64,000 nt of DNA from AP-15 sp963846635 (GCA_963846635.1 CAWJXM010000059.1:248001-312000), one strand, 5' to 3'. Shown: positions 45,275 through 58,144, counted from the stretch's first letter. Notes: generated by a model not told the origin, from the sequence alone. Numbers and translations are program-made.

Positions 45275-45315
45275 CCCCTCACCCCATCCCTCTCCCCGCA
45301 AGCGGGGCGAGGGAG
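45274..45315. repeat. Right inverted repeat of the DUF559 cassette
   Basis: Inverted copy of 44862-44903 with one mismatch in 42. Together they bound a 454-bp interval (44862-45315) filled by the nuclease frame. It contains the same CCCCGC-GCGGGG hairpin, which could also terminate the transcript. Confidence 0.85.
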
Positions 45316-45531
45316 ATAATCGATGCGCAATCGAGGATGCGCCAAATTTGTCTGAGTCGACCACGAAGGAGAAATCCGGGCTAGCCCGCGCTCGGTCTGT
45401 TTCTCGCTGGGCTTTGATCTTGAGTTGCCGGGATGTTGCGCGCGCAAAGATTGTCTTCGGATTTTTGCCGCAACGCTAGCGTTAATCGGCCAATGGCTCA
45501 CATTCGCACCGGGTTAGAGCTGGGCAAGTAC

Positions 45532-46479
45532 ATGGCCGCGCAGGTTCGCACGGTGGCGTTTCATGGGATCGAGGTCATCGAGGTCGAAACCCAGGTGACC
45601 ATCACCTCCGGCCTGCCGGCTTTTACCGTTGTCGGTCTACCGGACAAAGCCGTCGCCGAGTCGCGCGAGAGGGTGCGCTCGGCACTGAATTCGCTCGGCC
45701 TCTCGCTGCCGCCAAAGCGCATTACGGTCAATCTTGCCCCGGCCGATGTGCTCAAGGAGGGCAGCCATTTCGATCTGCCGATTGCTCTTGCTTTGTTGGT
45801 CGCGATGGAGGCGTTGCCGGCCGATGATCTCTCCAACCACACCGCACTCGGCGAATTGTCGCTCGACGGCTCGATTACCAGCGTTGCCGGTGTCTTGATT
45901 GCCGGGCTGTTCGCCGCCAGTCACGACAGCGCGTTGATCTGCCCCGCCGCGTGCGGCGGAGAAGCGGCGTGGGCCGGCGAGATCGAGGTCATCGCCGCCC
46001 CGAACCTGCTGGCAATCGTCAATCATTTCAAAGGCGCGCAGCTGTTGCCGCCACCGGAGCCGCGGCTGGCGCCCTCGACGATGGCGGGCCTCGATTTGCG
46101 GGACGTCAAAGGCCAGGAAAGCGCCAAGCGCGCGATCGAGATCGCCGCCGCCGGTGGGCACAATCTGCTGATGGTCGGCCCGCCGGGGTCCGGCAAGTCG
46201 ATGCTGGCCGCGCGCCTTCCAGCTTTGCTGCCGCCGCTCGAACCCGCCGAAGCGCTCGAGCTCGGCATGATCCAGTCGGTCGCCGGTGGGTTGCGGGGCA
46301 GCGGATTGACCCGCGAGCGGCCGTTTCGCGATCCGCACCATTCGGCCTCGCTGCCGGCATTGGTCGGTGGCGGGATGCGGGCACGGCCCGGCGAAATCTC
46401 GCTCGCCCACCAGGGCGTGCTGTTTTTGGACGAACTCCCGGAGTTCAACCGTAACGCTCTTGAAGCCTTGCGCCTTTGA
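45532..46479 (+). pseudogene. comM: ComM/YifB Mg-chelatase-like ATPase, 3'-truncated
   Basis: AAA+ helicase that aids branch migration during natural transformation; family length is about 500 residues, and here 315. The N-terminal domain has AFHGIEVIEVETQVTITSGL and FTVVGLPDKAVAESRERVRS. The ATPase has GHNLLMVGPPGSGKSMLAAR (Walker A), PFRDPHHSASLPALVGGG and GVLFLDELPEFNRNALEALR (Walker B). The frame stops immediately after ALRL. The rest (sensor motifs, C-terminal Mg-chelatase domain with conserved cysteines) is missing. A different gene begins about 40 bp later on the opposite strand, so the 3' third has been deleted. Confidence 0.87.
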
Positions 46480-46517
46480 CCTGTCGAAGGGCACGGGAAG
46501 CAGATCAAGGAGGCCGG

Positions 46518-46922
46518 TCAGGGCGACTGGCCGGCGTAGCTCGTCAGATCGATGAATTCGAGCACGGTGCCGTCGGGATCGTGGAAGTAGGCCCGCGGGC
46601 CATTGAGCACACCGCCTTGCCGATCCTCCTCAAAGGTGATCCTGACATCGTTCGCGCGCAGATGGTCGAGCGCCTTGTTGTATTCGTCATGCGCGACCGC
46701 GAAGGCATGATGAACGCCGCCGTGATCGTCTTGCATCGGATTTATCGGCGGATCGCGCTTGACGAGGATTACGCAGGTCCCGGCGGCATCGAGAAACGCC
46801 ATCCGTCCGCCCCCAACCGTCTGCAAATGCCGACAGCCGACGATCTCGGTATAAAACTGAGTGCTTTTAGCGACGTCGCTGACCGGGATGCTGAAATGGG
46901 CAACCGATTTAATCGCGACCAT
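46518..46922 (-). CDS. VOC family protein (glyoxalase/dioxygenase fold)
   Basis: 134 residues, one VOC domain of two beta-alpha-beta-beta-beta units. KSVAHFSIPVSDVAKSTQFY carries the first metal His, GGVHHAFAVAHDEYNKALDH the second, and FHDPDGTVLEFIDLTSY the Glu. The length fits single-domain glyoxalase-I-like or fosfomycin-resistance-like metal enzymes, and no substrate can be given. Its 3' end abuts the truncation point of comM, so it probably arrived with, or was exposed by, that deletion. Confidence 0.82.
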   Translation of the reverse strand: MVAIKSVAHFSIPVSDVAKSTQFYTEIVGCRHLQTVGGGRMAFLDAAGTCVILVKRDPPINPMQDDHGGVHHAFAVAHDEYNKALDHLRANDVRITFEEDRQGGVLNGPRAYFHDPDGTVLEFIDLTSYAGQSP

Positions 46923-47098
46923 CCGATCCTCCCTCCTACCTGCTGCCCATTATCGAACGGCTCGCTGTCGCCACGCCAGGGTCAAGATCGGGCGAGGCAT
47001 CCTGGCGGCGCCTGATCGGGTGCCGACGAGACCATCGAAATGAGCAGCGACCGGCACCTCCGTCCAGTCGACCGCAATGTAAAATTTACGACAAGGCC

Positions 47099-50718
<3,620 letters not shown>

Positions 50719-50764
50719 CTCAAGGTTGTCGGCGGTGCCCTCGCCAACTTCGCGGCGGTCGGTA

Positions 50765-50822
50765 CCCTCTCCCGCAGTGCGGGAGAGGGTGGAGCCCAGC
50801 GGCGACGGGCTGGGGGGTGGGC
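50765..50822. repeat. Palindromic repeat upstream of mfd
   Basis: CCCTCTCCCGC-AGT-GCGGGAGAGGG is a perfect 11-bp stem, followed by a GGAGCCCAGCGGCGACGGGC segment and a G-rich tail. It belongs to the same dispersed class as the DUF559-flanking repeats. It sits between the mfd start (50718) and the sdhE stop (50865), where it may attenuate read-through from sdhE. Confidence 0.75.
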
Positions 50823-50864
50823 GATGGTGATCGTCGCATCAGAGAATTAATTGCTAAGTCACGG

Positions 50865-51137
50865 TTATCCCGCCGATGGCGCGCCGCGGAACGCGAGCAG
50901 CAATCTCGTCACATCATGATCGTGCTCTGCCGGCGGCGGCGCCCGGCCGCTGACCCAGTCAAACAGATCGGCGTCACTGCATTCGAGCAACCGTTCATAA
51001 CGGTCGAGCTGGCCGGCATCGAAGCCATCAAGATGCGCCTCGGCGAAACGGCCAAGAATCAGGTCACTCTCGCGCGTTCCACGATGCCATGACCGGAACA
51101 GCAGACGTTTGCGGCGGATGTCGGATGGGGCGGGCAC
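50865..51137 (-). CDS. sdhE: Succinate dehydrogenase assembly factor SdhE (flavinator)
   Basis: 90 residues. IRRKRLLFRSWHRGTRESDL contains the R-G-x-x-E flavinylation motif, here RGTRESD. FAEAHLDGFDAGQLDRYERL and ECSDADLFDWVSG complete the compact five-helix fold. SdhE promotes covalent FAD attachment to SdhA. It lies between mfd and recG, the order commonly seen in alphaproteobacteria, and is divergent from recG. The C-terminus is slightly longer than usual. Confidence 0.9.
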   Translation of the reverse strand: MPAPSDIRRKRLLFRSWHRGTRESDLILGRFAEAHLDGFDAGQLDRYERLLECSDADLFDWVSGRAPPPAEHDHDVTRLLLAFRGAPSAG

Positions 51138-51218
51138 GTGACGCTCTTGGCGGTGTCGCAGCAGGGATATAGAGATCCTGCGTCGCCATGTCAGCCCGAA
51201 CTTCAGTCGGTGTAAGCC

Positions 51219-53298
51219 TTGCGCCCCGCCATCCTCGATCGGCTGTTTGCGCCGGTTACCTCACTCCCCGGCATTGGACCGCAGCTCAGCCGCTTTTTCG
51301 AGCGGCTGGCGGGACCGCTCGTTGTCGATTTGTTGTGGCATCTGCCGACCGGCATCATCGATCGCCGAGCTGCACCAAAGATAAGGGCGCTTGAAGCCGA
51401 CCAGATCGCCACTCTCCAGATTCGAAGTCGAGGCGCATGAGCCCGGCAGGGGGCGCCGACCCTATCGGGTCGTGTGCGCCGACGACACCGGGATTCTGAC
51501 GCTCGTCTATTTCAATGTCAAAAGCGATTATCTGACACGCCTACTGCCGATCGGCGCCGAGCGCATCGTCAGCGGCAAGGTCGAGTTCTATGGCGGCATG
51601 GCACAGATGCCGCATCCCGACCTCGTCTTGCGCCCCGACGAGCGCGACCGGCTGAAGCCGATCGAGCCGGTCTATCCACTGACATCGGGCTTGGCCCCTC
51701 GCATCGTGCAGCGAGAGGTCGCCGCGGCCCTCGAACGCGTCCCCGAATTGCCGGAATGGATCGACCGCAGCCTTCTGCGCGAGCGGCACTGGCCCGAATG
51801 GGCCGAGGGATTGCGTGAGGCCCATTCGCCGAATGGCGAGGCCGATCTGTCCCCCTCGAATCCTGCACGCGAGCGGCTCGCCTATGACGAGGTGTTGGCA
51901 AGTCAGCTCGCCGTCGCCCTCGTCCGCGCCCGTCGCCAGCGGCGCCGCGGCCGCGCCATTATTGGTTCGGGAAGGCTCGCCGCCGAGGTCGAGGCCGGGC
52001 TCGGTTTTGCGTTGACGAGCGCCCAGCGCATGGCGCTCGCCGAAATCGGCGCCGATATGGCGCAACCCCATCGCATGATGCGGCTATTGCAGGGCGATGT
52101 CGGCAGCGGCAAGACGCTTGTCGCGTTGATGGCGATGCTGGCGGCAGTCGAAAGCGGTGCGCAGGCGGCCTTGATGGCACCAACCGAGATCCTCGCCCGC
52201 CAGCATCAGGCGACCTTGTCCCGTCTCGCCCGCCCGGCGGGGCTTGAAATCGGATTATTGACCGGTCGCGAAAAGGGCCGCTCGCGCGATGCGACACTTG
52301 CTGGCCTCGCTTCGGGTCTCCTGCCGATCGTGGTCGGTACCCACGCCTTGTTGCAGCCCGATGTGGTGTTTCGCGACCTTGCCCTTGTGGTCATCGACGA
52401 GCAGCACCGCTTTGGCGTCGAGCAGCGCCTCGTACTCGCTGAAAAGGGTCGTGACGCCGATACCCTGCTGATGAGCGCTACCCCGATCCCGCGCACCTTG
52501 ATGATGACCGCTTACGGCGATCTCGACGTTTCGCGACTGACCGAAAAGCCTCCCGGCCGTCGGCCGGTCGACACCCGCACTATCCCGATCGAACGCCTCG
52601 ACGCGGTTACGGCCGCGATTGGTCGGGCACTAATGCAAGGGGCCAAGGCTTATTGGATCTGCCCATTGGTCGACGAATCTGAAGACGCCGATCTCGCTGC
52701 GGCGCGCGAGCGGGCCAAGGCGCTCGAATCATTGTGGCCGGGGCGGGTCGGCCTCGTTTACGGCCGAATGAAGCCGGGCGAGAAGGATCACGTGATGGCC
52801 GGCTTTGCGGGTGAGAGCATCGACCTTTTGGTGGCGACGACAGTGGTCGAGGTCGGGGTCGATGTTCCGGCGGCGACGGTCATGGTCGTCGAGCATGCCG
52901 AGCGGTTTGGCTTGGCGCAGCTGCACCAGTTGCGCGGTCGCATCGGCCGCGGCGACAAGCCCTCGACTTGCCTGTTGTTATACCAGCCGCCACTGGGGGA
53001 GGTGGCGCGCCGGCGGCTTTCGACACTACGGGAGACCGATGACGGGTTCCGCATCGCCGAAGAGGATCTGCGGCTGCGTGGTGCCGGCGAGGTCTTGGGG
53101 ACGCGCCAGAGCGGCCTGCCGACATTGCGTCTCGCTGATCTTGCCGCCCATGCCGAGCTGATCGCGATCGCGCATGACGACGCTCGTCTAGTGCTCGAAC
53201 ATGACCCGCATCTCGATAGCGAGCGCGGAAAGGCGCTACGCACCCTCCTCTACCTTTTTCGGCGTGACGAAGCCGTCCAGTACCTGCGCGCCGGCTGA
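51219..53298 (+). pseudogene. recG: ATP-dependent DNA helicase RecG (frameshifted near the N-terminus)
   Basis: Remodels stalled replication forks and Holliday junctions. The first 69 codons (TTG start at 51219: LFAPVTSLPGIGPQLSRFFE, ALEADQIATLQ) are in one frame and the rest in another. The join is near 51418-51424, where ATTCGAAG has one base more than expected (family reads I-E-V-E-A-H). The second frame has the wedge domain (YRVVCADDTGILTLVYFNVK) and helicase motifs LLQGDVGSGKTLVALMAMLA, LVVIDEQHRFGVEQRL, MSATPIPRTLMMTAYGDLDV and QLHQLRGRIGRGDKPS. The remainder is intact to the C-terminus (about 692 residues in total), so a sequencing indel is plausible. Confidence 0.87.
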
Positions 53299-53480
53299 TT
53301 GCCACGGCATCGGGCGCACCGCGTGTCCGACCGCGTCATTGATAAGCGCATGCTGCAGGTCGATCACCACGAGCGCGGTACGCGCCGGTCGAGATCGGCG
53401 AAGCAATCTTCGCTGCCGCGCCGCGCGATCACGCGCTCGACGATCGCGTCCGGATGGTCGCACCCGTTCGTTCATCCGCA
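53299..53480 (-). pseudogene. Remnant of an isochorismatase-like (cysteine hydrolase) gene
   Basis: The minus strand reads HPDAIVERVIARRGSEDCFA-DLD in one frame and then, one frame over, ARTALVVIDLQHALINDAVG-HA. Together this is the start of an isochorismatase-family domain (the D-L-Q motif holds the first catalytic Asp). The frame is broken near 53392 and sequence stops at the recG end, so only about 60 codons survive. It is non-functional. Confidence 0.6.
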
Positions 53481-53567
53481 TCTACTTGTTCTGAAAGAAG
53501 GGCCTATCCGCGCCCGGCGGCGATGCGCAATTATGCACGGCGAGGGGTAATTCGCGAAGAAACGCGC

Positions 53568-54449
53568 ATGATCCTGGTCTTCGGCTCGATCAATGTCGAT
53601 GTCATCGTACCGGTGCCGCGCTTGCCGGAGCCGGGCGAGACCGTTCTTGGCGGCGATTACCAGCTATTGCCGGGCGGCAAAGGAGCCAACCAGGCGGTCG
53701 CGGCGCGCCGTGCCGGCGCCGATGTCGTCATGGCGGGGGCGGTTGGTAGTGACAGCTTTGCCGGGGTGGCGCTCGGCCCGCTGATCCGAGCCGGGATCGA
53801 CACCCGGCTGGTGCGCACCGTTGCCGCGCCGACCGGCTGTGCCGCGATCATGGTGTCGGAAAGCGGGGAGAACATGATCGCCGTCGCTTCGGGCGCCAAT
53901 ACCGCCGTTTGCGCCGATCAGGTGCCGGACGCGCTCTTCGGCCCCAAGACGATCCTCGTCACCCAGATGGAGGTGCCGCCCACCGAAACCGCGGCGGTAA
54001 TCCGCCGGGTGCGGGCGGCGGGCGGGTCCGCATTATTGAACCTCGCTCCGGCGCTGGCGATCGAAGCCAGCCTATTGGGCGAGATTGACCTCGTTGTCGC
54101 CAATGCGGGGGAAGCGGCGACGCTCGGCGCTGATCCCGGGCAGATTGCCGGCAGGCTGCGCCGCGGCCTCATTGTTACGCGCGGGGCCGCCGGGGCGACT
54201 GCCTATCTTGCCAACGGTGGCATTTTCTCGGCGCCGGCTCTGCCGATTATACCGATCGACACGACCGGCGCGGGCGACACTTTTGTCGGTGTGCTGGCGG
54301 CGGCGCTCGATGCCGGCGCCGCGCTGGAAACCGGATTACGGCGGGCGAGTGCGGCTGCCGGCCTTGCTTGTCTGGCGCGCGGCGCCCAGAGTTCGATGCC
54401 TGATGCCGTGATGATCGACCAAGCCGTGCGGCAGTTGCCTGAGCGCTAA
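53568..54449 (+). CDS. rbsK: Ribokinase (PfkB family)
   Basis: 293 residues. ILVFGSINVDVIVPVPRLPE and LLPGGKGANQAVAARRAGAD (PfkB signature 1) lead to FAGVALGPLIRAGIDTRLVR, sugar binding, and IPIDTTGAGDTFVGVLAAAL (signature 2 with catalytic Asp in GAGD). It phosphorylates ribose or a related pentose or nucleoside in the cytosol. The start ATG 53568 is where homology begins; the frame is open from 53454. Its stop overlaps the rppH stop region by 4 bases tail to tail. No ribose transporter is adjacent. Confidence 0.9.
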   Translation: MILVFGSINVDVIVPVPRLPEPGETVLGGDYQLLPGGKGANQAVAARRAGADVVMAGAVGSDSFAGVALGPLIRAGIDTRLVRTVAAPTGCAAIMVSESGENMIAVASGANTAVCADQVPDALFGPKTILVTQMEVPPTETAAVIRRVRAAGGSALLNLAPALAIEASLLGEIDLVVANAGEAATLGADPGQIAGRLRRGLIVTRGAAGATAYLANGGIFSAPALPIIPIDTTGAGDTFVGVLAAALDAGAALETGLRRASAAAGLACLARGAQSSMPDAVMIDQAVRQLPER

Positions 54450-54970
54450 CCGCGGTCGTTTGAGTTGCCGCCGGCGTCGATAGCACGGCAATGATCGCGG
54501 AACTCGCTTAAAACCGCGAGGTATACTTGGCGTTTAAACGCCACGATGAGTTGCGGCAGCTCTTCGGGATCCGCCCAGCGGAAAGCGTCAAACTCCGGAT
54601 GAGCGGAGCCGAGGTCGATGTTGGCGTCGCACCCGATAAACCGCATCAGAAACCATTTCTGACGCTGACCGCAAAACCGCCCACCCCACCGCCGACGGGC
54701 TATTTCGGGCGGGAAATCGTAGGTCAGCCAGTCTCGGCTCTCGGCGATGATTTCGACTTTGGCGGTGCCGATCTCTTCCTCGAGCTCGCGTAGCGCCGCC
54801 TGTCGCGGCGTTTCGCCCCAATCGATCCCGCCTTGCGGCATCTGCCAAGCCGCAGTGGCCCTGTCGGCGCGGCGTGCGACGAGAACATGGCCGTGCCCAT
54901 TGATCAGCATGATGCCGACGCAGTCGCGATAACGCGGCCTGTCGCCCCTCTCGCCTTCGTGCGCCATCAT
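54446..54970 (-). CDS. rppH: RNA pyrophosphohydrolase (Nudix)
   Basis: 174 residues. YRDCVGIMLINGHGHVLVAR begins the domain, and the Nudix box is GGIDWGETPRQAALRELEEE followed by IG (G-x5-E-x7-R-E-x2-E-E). TYDFPPEIARRRWGG and GQRQKWFLMRF are RppH-typical. The enzyme removes pyrophosphate from 5'-triphosphorylated mRNA to start decay. It lies 30 bp after ctpA on the same strand, as in other alphaproteobacteria. Confidence 0.93.
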   Translation of the reverse strand: MMAHEGERGDRPRYRDCVGIMLINGHGHVLVARRADRATAAWQMPQGGIDWGETPRQAALRELEEEIGTAKVEIIAESRDWLTYDFPPEIARRRWGGRFCGQRQKWFLMRFIGCDANIDLGSAHPEFDAFRWADPEELPQLIVAFKRQVYLAVLSEFRDHCRAIDAGGNSNDRG

Positions 54971-55000
54971 GCCAGCTTGGCCCGGGCTCGTAGGATATCC

Positions 55001-56299
55001 TCAGTTGACCAGTCGGCCGTTATACAGCGCAACACCGCGGAGCATATCGACCGCGCGCGTCATCTGATAATCAGCCGGGGTCCCCATGATCGTCGGGTCG
55101 ACCGAAGGCGATAGGTCGGCATCGTCTGCCGAATCATCGGTTTTGGCCGAGGTGTCAGCAATCTTCAGCTTCTTATCCGGCTCGGCTTCGATTTTGGCGG
55201 CTTCAACAACGATATCGGGCTCGATGCCTTTGGCCTGAATCGAGCGCCCCGATGGCGTGTAGTACCGCGCCGTTGTCAGCCGCATCGCTCCATGTCCGGG
55301 TAGCGGGATGATCGTCTGCACCGAGCCCTTACCGAACGAGCGCGTGCCAAGCAGGATCGCGCGGTGATGGTCTTGCAGTGCGCCGGCGACAATCTCGCTC
55401 GCCGAGGCTGATCCACCGTTGATCAGGACTGCGATCGGTAGCCCCGCCGCAATATCTCCTGGCCGGGCGTCAAAGCGCTGCGCGTCGTCGGGGCGCCGGC
55501 CGCGTGTCGAAACGATCTCCCCTCTTTCGAGAAATGCGTCGGAAACGGCGACAGCCTGATCAAGCAATCCGCCTGGGTTGTTGCGCAGATCGAGAACAAT
55601 ACCGCGCAACTTGTCGCCGGCCTGCTGCTTAATGCTCTTCATCGCATTATTGAGCCCGACATCGGTCTGCTCGTTGAACGAGGTGATTCGGATGTAACCG
55701 ATGTCGTCGCCGACAAGATGCGAGCGGACCGACTGAATTCGGATCGTCGCGCGGGTCAGCTTGACATCGAACGGGTCGCGTCCCTTGCGCTGGATCGTCA
55801 AGCGAATTTCGCTGTTAACCGGGCCACGCATCTTGTCGACCGCTTGCGGTAGGGTCATGCCTTGGACCGGCTGGCCATCGAGTGCGGTGATCAGATCGCC
55901 CGGCTTAAGCCCGGCCCGCGCCGCCGGCGTGTCGTCGATCGGCGAGACGATCTTGACGATCCCGTTCTCCATCGAAACTTCGATGCCGAGCCCGCCGAAC
56001 TCGCCGCGGGTCTGCACCTTCATATCGTCGAAGTTTTTGGTGTTCAGATAGTTCGAATGCGGGTCGAGCGAGGTCAGCATGCCGTTTATCGATGATTCGA
56101 TCAGCAAGTCGTCGTCGACCTTGCCGGCGTAATTGGCCCGCACATGCTCAAAGACGTCACCAAATAAATCGAGTTCCTTGAAGGCTTCAGAGGAATTGGC
56201 CGGGGCAGAAGAATTGGTGTCCGCGGCGCCGGCATCCCGACCGAGCCCAAACACCAGTACCATTACGGTCGCCGCCACAATAAAACCTAGACGTTTCAT
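55001..56299 (-). CDS. ctpA: Carboxy-terminal processing protease CtpA (S41 family)
   Basis: 432 residues, periplasmic serine protease with a Ser/Lys dyad. The signal peptide is LGFIVAATVMVLVFGLGRDA (cleavage near AGA-AD). The PDZ domain (about 85-170) has GGLGIEVSMENGIVKIVSPI and AGLKPGDLITALDGQPV. In the S41 core are LRGIVLDLRNNPGGLLDQAV, catalytic Ser in INGGSASASEIVAGALQDH and Lys in LLGTRSFGKGSVQTIIPL. The Asp-rich C-terminal tail precedes YQMTRAVDMLRG. The ATG at 56299 fits the signal peptide; the upstream frame has no function. It probably processes envelope proteins or peptidoglycan hydrolases. It is 91 bp downstream of gpmI. Confidence 0.93.
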   Translation of the reverse strand: MKRLGFIVAATVMVLVFGLGRDAGAADTNSSAPANSSEAFKELDLFGDVFEHVRANYAGKVDDDLLIESSINGMLTSLDPHSNYLNTKNFDDMKVQTRGEFGGLGIEVSMENGIVKIVSPIDDTPAARAGLKPGDLITALDGQPVQGMTLPQAVDKMRGPVNSEIRLTIQRKGRDPFDVKLTRATIRIQSVRSHLVGDDIGYIRITSFNEQTDVGLNNAMKSIKQQAGDKLRGIVLDLRNNPGGLLDQAVAVSDAFLERGEIVSTRGRRPDDAQRFDARPGDIAAGLPIAVLINGGSASASEIVAGALQDHHRAILLGTRSFGKGSVQTIIPLPGHGAMRLTTARYYTPSGRSIQAKGIEPDIVVEAAKIEAEPDKKLKIADTSAKTDDSADDADLSPSVDPTIMGTPADYQMTRAVDMLRGVALYNGRLVN

Positions 56300-56390
56300 A
56301 TACGCACCCTGTAAACGCCTCGCACTCTGCGAGAGGCCGCGATGATATCCGGGGGTCGAGTTAACAATCAAGGTCGCGGCCCGGCTGCGA

Positions 56391-57956
56391 CTAGTTGGCA
56401 CTGAGTTGGAATTCCTGACGTCGAAGCAGCGACTGACCCGTCATCGCCGGCGGTTTGTCGAGGCCGAGGATGTCGAGCAAGGTTGGAGCAACATCGGCCA
56501 AGCAGCCGTCGGCGAGGGCGACGACCGCTCCCGGCGGATGGACGACGAGAAATGGCACCGGGTTGAGGGTATGCGCCGTATGCGGTTCACCGGTCTGCGG
56601 GTCGCGCATCATCTCGGCATTGCCGTGATCGGCAGTGATGATGAGCGTGCCGCCGGCTTTCTCGACCGCCGCCGCGAGCCGACCGAGGCAAGTATCGATC
56701 GTCTCCACCGCCTTAACCGCGGCATCGATGCGGCCGGTATGCCCGACCATGTCGGCATTGGCGTAATTGAGCACGATCACGTCGAAGCGGCCCAACTCGA
56801 TCGCCCCGACCACCCGGTCGGTAACTTCGGGCGCCGACATTTCCGGCTGCAGGTCGTAGGTCGCAACTTTCGGCGACGGTACCACAATCCGCTCTTCGCC
56901 AGGGAAAACCGTCTCACGCCCGCCGTTGAAGAAAAACGTGACATGGGCGTATTTTTCGGTCTCGGCGATGCGCAATTGCGTCAGCCCCGCCTTGGCGATG
57001 ACCTCGCCAAAGGTGTCGTCGAGATTATCCGGCGGAAACAGCGTGCCAAGAAAGCGGTTCAGCTCGGCCGAATATTCGACAAGTCCAAGTGCCGCGGCAA
57101 AGGCGACGCGGCGATCGCGCACAAACCCGGAAAAATCGGGGTCGAGCAACGCAGTAGCGAGCTCGCGCACGCGGTCGGCACGGAAATTCGCGAGCAGCAG
57201 CCCATCGCCGTCGCGCATGCCGCGATATCCCGCGATGATTGTCGGCCGGACGAACTCATCGGTTTCGCCGCGGTGATAGGCGGCCTCGATTGCCTCCGCG
57301 GCGTTGGGTGCCGCCTCGCTCCGCGCATCGACAATCGTCCGATAGGCCTGTTCGACGCGATCCCAGCGCTTATCGCGATCCATCGCGTAGTAGCGGCCGC
57401 CGAGGGTGGCTACGCGCAGATTTCCGTGGCCGGCGATATCGCGCTCGAATTCTTCCAGATAGGCCAAGGCGGATTGAGGTGGCGTGTCGCGGCCATCCAG
57501 AAAAGCGTGAACCGCCACCGGGACCCCGGCTTCGGCGACGATGCGGGCGAGAGCCGCGATCTGATGCTGGTGCGAATGGACGCCACCCGGCGACAACAGC
57601 CCCATCACATGAGCGGTGCCGCCGCTTTTCTTCAGCCGATCGATAAAATCACGCAATGCCGGCATATGCGCGAGTTCGCCCGAGGCTATCGCGGCGTCGA
57701 TGCGCGGCAGATCCTGCATGACGAGCCGCCCCGCCCCGAGATTAGTATGTCCAACCTCGGAATTGCCCATCTGCCCATCGGGGAGGCCGACGAAATGCTC
57801 ACTCGCCTGCAAGTGCGAATGGGGCCAGCGCGCCATCAGCCGATGCCAGACCGGCATCCGCGCGCGCGATATCGCGTTATCGGGCGCATCGCTGCGCTCG
57901 CCCCACCCATCGAGAATACACAGCACCACGGGACGCGTCTGGTTTGGGGAGGCCAT
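56391..57956 (-). CDS. gpmI: 2,3-bisphosphoglycerate-independent phosphoglycerate mutase
   Basis: 521 residues, Mn-dependent glycolytic and gluconeogenic isomerase. VVLCILDGWGERSDAPDNAI has the metal Asp, and MGNSEVGHTNLGAGRLVMQD carries the catalytic Ser. Other blocks are GLLSPGGVHSHQHQIAALAR, VHAFLDGRDTPPQSALAYLE and the C-terminal metal set LITADHGNAEMMRDPQTGEP and HTAHTLNPVPFLV. The ATG at 57956 is chosen for homology, with GAGG about 11 bases upstream. It begins the gpmI-ctpA-rppH run; the M23 peptidase gene often found between gpmI and ctpA is absent. Confidence 0.95.
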   Translation of the reverse strand: MASPNQTRPVVLCILDGWGERSDAPDNAISRARMPVWHRLMARWPHSHLQASEHFVGLPDGQMGNSEVGHTNLGAGRLVMQDLPRIDAAIASGELAHMPALRDFIDRLKKSGGTAHVMGLLSPGGVHSHQHQIAALARIVAEAGVPVAVHAFLDGRDTPPQSALAYLEEFERDIAGHGNLRVATLGGRYYAMDRDKRWDRVEQAYRTIVDARSEAAPNAAEAIEAAYHRGETDEFVRPTIIAGYRGMRDGDGLLLANFRADRVRELATALLDPDFSGFVRDRRVAFAAALGLVEYSAELNRFLGTLFPPDNLDDTFGEVIAKAGLTQLRIAETEKYAHVTFFFNGGRETVFPGEERIVVPSPKVATYDLQPEMSAPEVTDRVVGAIELGRFDVIVLNYANADMVGHTGRIDAAVKAVETIDTCLGRLAAAVEKAGGTLIITADHGNAEMMRDPQTGEPHTAHTLNPVPFLVVHPPGAVVALADGCLADVAPTLLDILGLDKPPAMTGQSLLRRQEFQLSAN

Positions 57957-58092
57957 AATGTTCAACCTCAGGCGAAGGGGAGCGATCTCTATACGCGAAA
58001 CCGTCCCCATACGCCTAATGTTCCGACGCTATCCCCGCGGTTGGCCCAAACAAAGCCTCGATCGGTCGGTTGCCAGCGGCGCGCTTAAGCTG

Positions 58093-58144
58093 CCCTCACG
58101 CCCGCCTCCCTCTGCCGGGAATGCCGGGAGAGGGCCGGGCGAGC
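58093..58144. repeat. Palindromic repeat between gpmI and the ThDP enzyme gene
   Basis: CCCTCACGCCCGCCTCCCTC then GCCGGGAATGCCGGGAGAGG, with imperfect CCCTC...GAGGG symmetry. It is a further, more diverged member of the class flanking the DUF559 cassette. It lies just after the stop of the thiamine-diphosphate enzyme and may act as its terminator. Confidence 0.6.

Noticed and set aside
44862..45315. Classical insertion sequence
   Set aside because: The only gene is a small nuclease-like frame without any DDE, HUH or serine transposase motif, and no target duplication could be recognised by eye.
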